NCBI GenBank assembly: GCA_964563105.1
Contig: CAZLXM010000058.1
Location: 1 to 24,420 of the forward strand
Length of the DNA stretch: 24,420 nucleotides
Source: CAYVTV01 sp964563105
GTDB lineage: Bacteria > Bacteroidota > Bacteroidia > Bacteroidales > GCA-2748055
Direction: 5' to 3'
Below are positions 18,518 to 24,420 of the stretch, one piece after another; positions within the stretch are counted from its first letter, which is position 1, and the number at the start of each line of letters is the position of its first letter. Under the pieces are notes generated by a model. The model saw nothing but the letters and a program-made list of their open reading frames with translations, searched no databases and was not told where the DNA came from. The position numbers and the translations under genes are program-made.

Positions 18518-19285
18518 CTATCTTAAAGATCTCATAAATATAATAAGTGCAAGCCAATATTCCTCATTATTCCGGTTTGATGAATGTAATGCTTCGGCAC
18601 TTCTTTTACCGGGCCCGTCAGATGGCTGAAAGAATGTTATATTATTTCCATCCTTAATATTGAAGATGTTTTTAACAAAATTAGTCTCTTCTTCTGCCAC
18701 ACCAATAAATAACGGTTTATTAAATTGTTGCTTAATATTTGTCATTTCTATTTCAGGCAAAAAAAATTCACCGGGACTAAATGCAATAACTGCACGGACA
18801 TTTTCATCATCCATTCCGGCAATTAAAGATAATGAAGCTGAAAAAGAGCTTCCCAATAAAATAAGAGGTTGTGAACTCAAATTTTTTATATAAGAAATTG
18901 AGGCTTTGATGTCCTTTAAGGATTCAATTAAAGAATTACTATAATTCCTTTCCCGGGCCCTGGAAGCTGTCTCATTTAGCACAAAACCATATCTTTCACC
19001 TGATCTCAAATCAACTGCAAGGCAATTATAATTCATTTTTATAAACCTGTCTGCAATAGATTTAAATTCACCGCGACTGGCCCCTTCCTGGTGAAAAAGG
19101 ATGATATAAGGATTGGATTTTTTTGAATAATAATGATCGGCAGTTATTTCCAAACCATCAACAGATGGAAAGATCACTTTAGATTTTCTTGTAAACTGGG
19201 AAAAGCTGTTAGAAGGCAGAAAAAATAAGCTAATAAGGCAGAGTATCCTCCAATTAATGAAATTATTCCATAAATTAGAGTCCAT
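18518..19285 (-). CDS. Exported alpha/beta hydrolase
   Basis: 255 residues. The N-terminus has a hydrophobic segment (ILCLISLFFLPSNSFS, about residues 14-29) that fits a signal peptide with a rather long n-region. An alpha/beta hydrolase fold follows: YIILFHQEGASRGEF (60-74, oxyanion-hole strand), LAVDLRSGERYG (89-100), and a nucleophile elbow GSSFS (145-149) with S147 in place of the usual GxSxG pattern's serine and the last Gly replaced by Ser. The probable acid is in GVAEEET (195-201) and the probable His is H234. Dienelactone hydrolase or esterase-like; substrate unknown. Its ATG lies inside the end of atpC (11-base overlap), so translation is coupled to atpC. No functional link to ATP synthase is known to me. 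Confidence 0.8.
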   Translation of the reverse strand: MDSNLWNNFINWRILCLISLFFLPSNSFSQFTRKSKVIFPSVDGLEITADHYYSKKSNPYIILFHQEGASRGEFKSIADRFIKMNYNCLAVDLRSGERYGFVLNETASRARERNYSNSLIESLKDIKASISYIKNLSSQPLILLGSSFSASLSLIAGMDDENVRAVIAFSPGEFFLPEIEMTNIKQQFNKPLFIGVAEEETNFVKNIFNIKDGNNITFFQPSDGPGKRSAEALHSSNRNNEEYWLALIIFMRSLR

Positions 19286-19517
19286 CAGCCAGAATTATAG
19301 TTTTATTATTTTTCACCTCAATTACCCCGCCTTTTATCTGAAAATAAAGGGTTTCACCATCAATTTTATTGATTTTAATTTTACCGGCATCAAGAAGCGA
19401 TACAATTGGGGCATGATTATTAAGGATTGCAAATGACCCTTCTACTCCCGGGACTCTTATAAGATTTACCTTACCTTCAAATAATTTTTTTTCGGGTGTA
19501 ATAATTTCAAGAAACAT
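19275..19517 (-). CDS. atpC: ATP synthase F1 subunit epsilon
   Basis: 80 residues, starting MFLEIITPEKKLFEGKV and containing GVEGSFAILNNHAPIVSLL, the beta-sandwich signature of the F1 epsilon subunit, part of the central stalk that links gamma and the c-ring. The regulatory C-terminal helical hairpin (about residues 90-139 in E. coli) is absent, as is usual in Bacteroidetes, so epsilon-type ATPase inhibition by the extended hairpin is not expected. It lies 18 bases after atpD, and the remaining atp genes are not in the window, a split arrangement known in parts of the phylum. The gene looks intact. Confidence 0.93.
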   Translation of the reverse strand: MFLEIITPEKKLFEGKVNLIRVPGVEGSFAILNNHAPIVSLLDAGKIKINKIDGETLYFQIKGGVIEVKNNKTIILADGL

Positions 19518-19535
19518 TTCAAGGATTGAGTTTTA

Positions 19536-21034
19536 TTATTTTGATTCAGCAAGTAATTTTTCCCCTTTATCTATTGCTTCTTCTATGGTGCCAACAAGGT
19601 TAAAAGCAGCTTCCGGATATTTATCCACATTACCATCCATAATCATTTTAAACCCTTTAATAGTATCTTCAATATTAACAAGAGTACCGGGGATCCCGGT
19701 AAATTGTTCAGCGACATGAAATGGCTGACTAAGGAAACGTTGTGCCCTTCTTGCCCGATGAACAACAAGTTTATCTTCTTCAGATAGTTCATCCATACCC
19801 AGAATTGCAATTATATCCTGAAGCCCCTGATATCTCTGTAGTAATTCTTTAACTTTTTGAGCAGTTTCATAATGGTCTTTACCAACAATTTCAGGTCTAA
19901 GTATTCTGGAAGTTGAATCAAGAGGATCAACAGCCGGATAAATCCCGAGTGAAGATATCTTTCTGCTTAATACAGTTGTTGCATCAAGATGTGCAAATGT
20001 TGTAGCCGGGGCGGGATCAGTCAGGTCATCAGCAGGCACATAAATAGCCTGAACTGAAGTAATTGATCCCTTTCTTGTAGAAGTGATCCTTTCCTGCAGA
20101 AGCCCCATTTCGGTAGCTAAAGTGGGCTGATAACCAACTGCTGAAGGCATTCTTCCAAGTAATGCAGATACTTCTGAACCTGCCTGAGTAAACCTGAAAA
20201 TATTATCTACAAAAAATAATATATCCCTTCCTCCGCTTAAATCATCCCCATCCCGAAATGCTTCAGCAACCGTTAATCCGGAAAGTGCAACAGTAGCACG
20301 TGCACCAGGTGGTTCATTCATCTGGCCGAAAACAAGAGTAGCCTGTGATCCTTTTAAAGCCTCATTATCAATTTTTGATAAATCCCAACCACCAGCTTCC
20401 ATACTCTTTTTAAATTCCTCACCATATTTTATAACACCTGATTCTATCATTTCTCTCAGAAGGTCATTTCCTTCTCTTGTTCTTTCACCAACACCTGCAA
20501 ACACAGAAAGTCCTGAATATCTTTTAGCGATATTATTAATTAACTCCATAATGATCACCGTTTTTCCAACACCAGCCCCTCCAAACAGGCCTATCTTCCC
20601 TCCTTTCGCGTATGGCTCGAGCAGATCAATTACTTTTATCCCTGTAAAAAGTACCTCTGTCTCAGTAGATAACTGATCAAATGCAGGAGGTTTGGTGTGT
20701 ATCTGGTAACCATTGACTTTATCAACCGGCCCGATACCATCAATCGGATCACCAACCACATTTAAAAGTCGCCCTCTTACCATATCACCAACCGGCATTT
20801 TTATAGATGCCCCGGTTGCATCCCTCTTTGTAAGCCGTCTGTTGAATCCATAGCTATACAACGGACAGAGTTTTCTCCAATATGTTGCTGACATTCAATT
20901 ATTAAGCGAGAACCGTCATCTCTCTCAACTTCCAAAGCATCATGAATTGCAGGTAAGCCTTCTCCCGATTTTTCAAAGCTTATATCAATCACAGGCCCAA
21001 TAATCTGAATAATTTCTCCAATGTTTTCTGCCAT
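19536..21034 (-). pseudogene. atpD: ATP synthase F1 subunit beta, frameshifted as written
   Basis: Catalytic beta subunit of F1, split between two frames. The first frame (21034-20801) encodes MAENIGEIIQIIGPVIDISF through MDSTDGLQRGM, then a wrong tail QPGHL and a stop. The second (open from 20894, true homology from about 20817 to 19536) resumes at TGASIKMPVGDMVRGRLLNV and contains Walker A GGAGVGKT, GERTREGNDL, and ALSGLTVAEAFRD; all look normal. Homologues have four residues between RGM and TG, where here only two bases are left after the ATG, so a 10-base loss near 20818 explains the break; adding it back gives about 502 residues, the usual length. No slippery heptamer for programmed frameshifting is seen. 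Either a real mutation in an important gene or, more likely, a sequence error. Downstream partner is atpC. Confidence 0.9.
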
Positions 21035-21059
21035 AAATATTATAAATTAAGCTTCAATA

Positions 21060-21076
21060 TTCCATATTTTATGGAA
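21060..21076. repeat. 17-base dyad upstream of atpD
   Basis: Perfect inverted repeat TTCCATA-TTT-TATGGAA, 26 bases upstream of the atpD start codon. It would overlap the transcription start predicted from the nearby -7 element, so it could be an operator or a 5'-leader hairpin. Function is inferred only from position. Confidence 0.35.
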
Positions 21077-21079
21077 AAC

Positions 21080-21087
21080 CAAATTTA
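21080..21087 (-). promoter_or_regulatory. Possible -7 element for atpD-atpC
   Basis: TAAATTTG on the minus strand matches TAnnTTTG exactly and would start transcription near 21074, about 40 bases before the atpD ATG. The -33 position reads TTT rather than TTG, so the call is weak. Confidence 0.3.
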
Positions 21088-21153
21088 ATGCTTTTCTTAA
21101 ACATAAAAAAAAGCACATGATTTAGATTTTACCAATATATTTTTTATTTAACA

Positions 21154-21170
21154 GGCATAATATTTATGCC
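21154..21170. repeat. 17-base dyad in the atpD upstream region
   Basis: Perfect inverted repeat GGCATAA-TAT-TTATGCC, 120 bases upstream of atpD. It has the same 7-3-7 geometry as the dyad at 21060 but a different sequence. No T-run follows on either strand, so it does not look like a terminator; a protein-binding site is possible. Confidence 0.3.
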
Positions 21171-21363
21171 AAAAGATGCGAAATTACGCTTAAATCAAAT
21201 TTTTTTAGTATACGAGGGAAAGAATAAAATAGTTATTTTTCAGTATAGATTAATTAGGATTTTAAAGAAGCTTTTCATATGGACCATCATGTCAATATAC
21301 TTTACAATCCGCTATTGAATCTATGGAGCATATTGTTCCGGGCAATCTCTTAAATGAGCTTAT

Positions 21364-21396
21364 AAAAAAATATCCTGATCAGTATTGACCAGATAC
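21364..21396 (-). terminator. Intrinsic terminator of the argR-proCBA group
   Basis: On the minus strand CTGGTCA-ATAC-TGATCAG forms a 7-bp stem with one G-U pair, extendable by TATC/GATA with one bulged G, and is followed a few bases later by a run of seven T. It lies about 20 bases after the proA stop codon. Confidence 0.55.
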
Positions 21397-21414
21397 TTTA
21401 AAATCAATAAATTC

Positions 21415-22662
21415 TTACTCTCTTATTTGTCCTGAGCCGTAAATAATATATTTGATTGTTGTTAATTCTTTTAAACCCATTGGGCCTCTTGCATGAAGTT
21501 TTTGGGTACTGATCCCTACTTCAGCTCCAAAACCAAACATAAAACCATCAGTAAAACGTGTACTGGCATTAACATATACTGCGGCAGCATCAACCTCTTC
21601 AAGAAATTTCTGGGCATTTGTATAATTTTCCGTAATAATTGCTTCCGAATGTTTTGAGCCATATTTGTTTATATGTTCTATAGCTTCATCTACTGAATTA
21701 ATTACTTTTACAGAAATTATAAGATCAAGATATTCAGTATACCAGTCATTTTCCGTTACTGGTTGTGCATAAGACAGAATTGAGCGTACTTTTTCATCAC
21801 CTCTTATTTCTACTCCCATATCCTTCAATGAATCACAAATAGGATCAAGGTATTTTTCAGCAAGCGACTTATGAATCAATAAACTTTCAGCAGCATTACA
21901 TACACCCGGCCTTTGAGTTTTAGAATTAATTACAATATCCTTAGCCATTTTTAAGGGGGCCGATTCATCAATATAAATATGACAATTCCCTACCCCTGTT
22001 TCAATCACAGGAACAGTACTATTCTCAATGACAGTTTTTATTAATCCGGCACCTCCTCTGGGGATCAATATATCAAGGTATTCATCAAGCTTCATCATTG
22101 CCAGGGCACTATCCCGGCTGGTATTCTCAACCAGTTGGAGGGCATCAGGAGGCAAGCCACAGGATGCAAGGCTTTCACGTAAAATTTTTACAATCGCCAA
22201 ATTAGAGTTAAATGCTTCTTTACCTCCCCTAAGAATTGTAGCATTTCCTGTTTTTATACATAATCCAAAAACATCAGCTGTAACATTGGGCCGTGCTTCG
22301 TAGATTATCCCAATTACTCCGATAGGGACCCTTTTTTTCCCAATCATCAAACCATTTGGCCTTTTCCACATTTCCTCAACCTCTCCAACAGGATCTTCAA
22401 GAGCTGCAATTTGTTCAAGTCCTGCAGCAATACCTTCAATCCTTTCAGGTGTTAAAGTGAGCCTGTCAATCAAAGCTCCTTTTATCCCTCCTTCTTGTGC
22501 ATTTTTTATGTCAATCTCATTTTCCCTTATAATATCATCACTATGCTTTCTTAAATTTGCAGCCGAAACTAATAATACTTCATTCTTTATTGCAGATGAT
22601 GCCCTGAGTAAATGTATGCACGCTTCTTTGGCTTTTTTCCCTTTTTCCTGTAATTCCTGCAT
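21415..22662 (-). CDS. proA: Gamma-glutamyl phosphate reductase
   Basis: 415 residues from the ATG at 22662 (MQELQEKGKKAKEAC), which removes a 35-base overlap with proB that the longer frame from 22713 would create. It reduces gamma-glutamyl phosphate with NADPH to glutamate-5-semialdehyde, the second step of proline synthesis, in the cytoplasm. Signatures: GVIGIIYEARPNVTADVF, GGAGLIKTVIENS, the catalytic Cys (about residue 255) in PGVCNAAESLL, and the C-terminal VNASTRFTDGFMFGFGAEVG followed by RGPMGLKELTTIKY. Aldehyde dehydrogenase fold, normal length, no damage seen. It is the last gene of the group, 16 bases after proB, followed by a probable terminator. Confidence 0.95.
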   Translation of the reverse strand: MQELQEKGKKAKEACIHLLRASSAIKNEVLLVSAANLRKHSDDIIRENEIDIKNAQEGGIKGALIDRLTLTPERIEGIAAGLEQIAALEDPVGEVEEMWKRPNGLMIGKKRVPIGVIGIIYEARPNVTADVFGLCIKTGNATILRGGKEAFNSNLAIVKILRESLASCGLPPDALQLVENTSRDSALAMMKLDEYLDILIPRGGAGLIKTVIENSTVPVIETGVGNCHIYIDESAPLKMAKDIVINSKTQRPGVCNAAESLLIHKSLAEKYLDPICDSLKDMGVEIRGDEKVRSILSYAQPVTENDWYTEYLDLIISVKVINSVDEAIEHINKYGSKHSEAIITENYTNAQKFLEEVDAAAVYVNASTRFTDGFMFGFGAEVGISTQKLHARGPMGLKELTTIKYIIYGSGQIRE

Positions 22663-22678
22663 TTTAATTAATTTAATG

Positions 22679-23539
22679 TTAAACGGAAATAACACCCGGA
22701 CTCTTCGGAACAAACAAAGTACCGATCTTTTCTCCTTTTAATATTCGGAAAATATTGGCCGGGTCTTCTCCATTGGTAATTACCATTTCAATATCATGTT
22801 CCATACAATGCTTTGCGGCAAGAATTTTGGATGACATGCCGCCTGTTCCGAAAACTGAGCCGGTACCGCTAACATAAGATTCAATTATATCATCAAAATC
22901 AAAAACCTCATCAATAAGTCTTGCTTCATTATTTAATCTCGGATCTGCTGTGTACATGCCATCAATATCACTAAGCATAATAAGCAGGTCGGCATTTACA
23001 AGGGTTGCAACAGCAGCAGAAAGAGTATCATTATCCCCAAATTCTATCTCGTGGGTAGATACTGAATCATTCTCATTAATTACAGGGATGATCCCCATAT
23101 TGAGTAATTCATTTATTGTATTCATAGCATTTCGACGCCTTACAGGATTAATAATCCCGTCTTTAGTCAGAAGGATTTGCGCGCAGGTTTTATTATATTC
23201 ATGGAAAAATTTATCATAAATTTTTATGAGTTCAGCCTGGCCAATAGCTGCAAGTGCTTGTTTTTTTATCTTATCATCCGGTTTTTTGGCAATACCCATT
23301 TTTGCAGCACCTGTAGCAATAGCACCGCTGGAAACAAGGATCACATGCTTGTCATTATTATGAAGATCAGTTATCACCCTGACTAACTTTTCAATCCGCA
23401 TAAGATTCAACTTCCCGTTTGCATGTGTTAAGGTACTAGTTCCAACTTTTAGAACTATCTTCTTTTTTTCTTTTAATTTCTTTCTGAATTCCATGATCTT
23501 TTCCTGATTTTTATGAATCTTCCAGTCTAACTCAAACAT
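22679..23539 (-). CDS. proB: Glutamate 5-kinase without PUA domain
   Basis: 286 residues from the first ATG, or 271 from the ATG at 23494 (MEFRKKLKEK), which fits the family start better. It phosphorylates the gamma-carboxyl of glutamate with ATP, the first and usually proline-inhibited step of proline synthesis. Amino acid kinase signatures: IVLKVGTSTLT near the N-terminus, VILVSSGAIATGAAKMG, PVINENDSVSTHEIEFGDND and LLIMLSDIDGMYTADPR, then GTGGMSSKILAAK and the terminal GEKIGTLFVPK. The protein ends there, so the C-terminal PUA domain of E. coli ProB (367 residues) is absent; PUA-less forms occur in other bacteria, so I treat this as intact. Gap of 29 bases to proC. Confidence 0.93.
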   Translation of the reverse strand: MFELDWKIHKNQEKIMEFRKKLKEKKKIVLKVGTSTLTHANGKLNLMRIEKLVRVITDLHNNDKHVILVSSGAIATGAAKMGIAKKPDDKIKKQALAAIGQAELIKIYDKFFHEYNKTCAQILLTKDGIINPVRRRNAMNTINELLNMGIIPVINENDSVSTHEIEFGDNDTLSAAVATLVNADLLIMLSDIDGMYTADPRLNNEARLIDEVFDFDDIIESYVSGTGSVFGTGGMSSKILAAKHCMEHDIEMVITNGEDPANIFRILKGEKIGTLFVPKSPGVISV

Positions 23540-23568
23540 TCACTTATATTATTTTGTTTAATACTTAC

Positions 23569-24057
23569 TTAAATTAATTTATCTATCTCATTATATGAGG
23601 TTATAATCCCTTTTATTAAAGCAGGGCTTAACCCGTTATGCTCCATTTCATTCAAACCTGCAATTGTGCATCCCATAGGAGTAGTTACTTTATCTATTTC
23701 TATTTCGGGATGATGTCCGGATCCCATCAATAACCTGGTTGCGCCCCTTGCTGTATTAACCGCTATAGCCAGGGCATCAGAAGAACTAAATCCTACCTGG
23801 ATGCCACCTTGTGATGCAGCACGGATATATCTCATAAAAAATGCTATTCCGCATGCCCCGAGAATTGTTGCCGCACCCATGAGTTTTTCGCTAATTTCAA
23901 TTACTTTCCCAGCAAGAGAAAATATAGAGCTTACCTTATCCAGACTTTCTTTATCATTCTCTTCAGAAGTAAGACAAGTCATTGATTCTCCAACTGATAT
24001 AGCAGTCCCGATATTACCAGCACCAATTACAGATATCTTTACATTTTCAAAACTCAT
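23569..24057 (-). pseudogene. proC: Pyrroline-5-carboxylate reductase with large internal in-frame deletion
   Basis: 162 residues against about 260-280 for the family. The start is a normal Rossmann strand and turn, ISVIGAGNIGTAI (residues 8-20), but then it runs straight into SVGESMTCLTSEEN, which in homologues comes about 95-105 residues later, after the conserved MPNT segment. The rest of the C-terminal dimerisation domain is present and normal: GAATILGACGIAFFMRYIRA, TARGATRLL, and KVTTPMGCTIAGLNEME. Most of the NADPH-binding domain is therefore missing, and the product should not reduce pyrroline-5-carboxylate to proline. The junction (about 23998-24006) reads ACTGCTATA, coding TAI, which plausibly occurred in both the GTAI and the MPNTAI contexts. 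It overlaps argR by 4 bases (ATGA). Real deletion or misassembly cannot be told apart here. Confidence 0.85.
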
Positions 24058-24420
24058 TTTCCATATATTATTTCGGGTACAAACTGTGATAATCTTTCCA
24101 GAATTTCCGCTTCTGTCACATTGTCACGAGGTATAAGAAGGACGGTATCATCTCCGGCGATAGTTCCGGCAATCTCCCACATATTCCATGAATCAATTGT
24201 AGATGCAACGCTTTGGGCAAATCCGGAACGGGTCTTAATTAAGCCCATGCCACGTGCAAAATCAATAGATATAAATCCTGTTAATGGAATTCTGCTTATA
24301 TCATTATTTTCATGTTCAAATTCCTGATCCGGAAATACATAAACATAGCCTTTGATCTTATCAGGCATTTTTCCAACTCCAAGGTATTTTAAATCTCTGG
24401 ATAAGGTAGCCTGGGTCATA
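24054..24420 (-). CDS. argR: Arginine repressor, N-terminus cut by window edge
   Basis: The visible 121 residues begin inside the winged helix-turn-helix recognition segment (TQATLSRDLKYLGVGKMP) and continue into the C-terminal oligomerisation and arginine-binding domain: GFAQSVASTIDSW, then EIAGTIAGDDTVLLIPRD (GTIAGDDT is the arginine-binding signature), ending VPEIIYGK. Roughly 30-35 N-terminal residues are missing beyond the window; the Met near the edge is internal and not the start. ArgR with bound arginine represses arginine biosynthesis genes, and placed first in this group it probably controls the following proC-proB-proA genes, linking proline and arginine synthesis, which share glutamate as precursor. 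Stop overlaps the proC start by 4 bases. Confidence 0.93.
   Translation of the reverse strand, partial: MTQATLSRDLKYLGVGKMPDKIKGYVYVFPDQEFEHENNDISRIPLTGFISIDFARGMGLIKTRSGFAQSVASTIDSWNMWEIAGTIAGDDTVLLIPRDNVTEAEILERLSQFVPEIIYGK

Larger units (their letters stand above)
21035..21414. other. Intergenic region between proA end and atpD start
   Basis: 380 bases with no supported gene. It holds the proA-side terminator (21364-21396), a possible atpD -7 element (21080-21087) and two dyads (21060-21076, 21154-21170). A plus-strand open frame without a convincing start runs from 21266 to 21388; its last 21 codons from the ATG at 21323 read MEHIVPGNLLNELIKKYPDQ-Tyr, which has protein-like composition but matches nothing I recognise. 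It could be a gene remnant or chance, and its end lies inside the terminator hairpin. Confidence 0.4.

Noticed and set aside
20801..20894. Programmed ribosomal frameshift in atpD
   Set aside because: No slippery heptamer in the overlap of the two frames, and a simple frame change would still leave residues missing relative to homologues. ATP synthase beta genes are not known to be recoded.
2803..21125. The 13-mer GCACATGATTTAG occurs at 2803-2815 and at 21113-21125
   Set aside because: Several exact 13-base matches are expected by chance in 24 kb of AT-rich sequence; one copy overlaps the helicase stop codon and the flanks are unrelated.
23177..23386. Plus-strand ORFs across proB, proA, proC and argR
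   Set aside because: They lie antisense to clearly conserved genes and have no family-like sequence.
22679..23539. ProB as truncated gene because it lacks the PUA domain
   Set aside because: The kinase domain is complete and ends naturally; PUA-less glutamate 5-kinases are known.
1..24420. Mobile elements, CRISPR arrays, toxin-antitoxin or defence islands
   Set aside because: No transposase, integrase, direct-repeat array, Cas or defence-type gene was seen on either strand.

Overview
The window is AT-rich DNA of a Bacteroidota (Bacteroidetes) bacterium, probably an uncultured one known from a draft or metagenome assembly. Support comes from family content (DUF2723 membrane glycosyltransferase, TlpA-type thioredoxin with a DUF4369-like N-terminus, 80-residue AtpC, PUA-less ProB), weak ribosome binding sites, and a Bacteroidetes-type promoter (TTG, 20 bases, TAnnTTTG) in front of the tRNA. 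There is no IS element, phage gene, CRISPR array or obvious genomic island. Most genes are housekeeping or cell-envelope genes.

Layout: 1-59 is a tRNA-Asn cut by the window edge. 219-2550 holds a PfkB sugar/nucleoside kinase that converges on a Tat-exported Gfo/Idh/MocA oxidoreductase. 2812-5745 is a large SNF2-family helicase. 6075-7532 encodes an unusual protein: an N-terminal helical repeat region followed by a GH16-like domain that has lost both catalytic glutamates and has no signal peptide. 7581-9020 is an exported TlpA-like redoxin. 9238-10212 is a short-chain polyprenyl diphosphate synthase. 10221-13253 is a DUF2723 (TMEM260-like) membrane protein interrupted by a 10-N assembly gap. 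13397-17479 is a tight rightward group: eIF1/SUI1-like factor, an outer-membrane protein with HExxH metallopeptidase, propeller and probable beta-barrel regions, and a TonB-like protein.

17506-21034 is a leftward group: atpD, atpC, an exported alpha/beta hydrolase and a GT9 heptosyltransferase. 21415-24420 is a leftward arginine/proline group, argR (partial), proC, proB, proA, ending in a probable intrinsic terminator.

Two genes that should be conserved are damaged as written. atpD carries a frameshift best explained by loss of 10 bases just after the RGM motif. proC lacks about 95-105 internal residues, most of its NADPH-binding domain, although the reading frame continues. With the N-run, these mean assembly error must be excluded before any biological reading. 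The most interesting intact item is the repeat plus degenerate GH16 protein; the second is the peptidase/propeller/barrel protein coupled to a SUI1 factor and a TonB-like gene. I found no clearly new multi-gene defence or mobile system.
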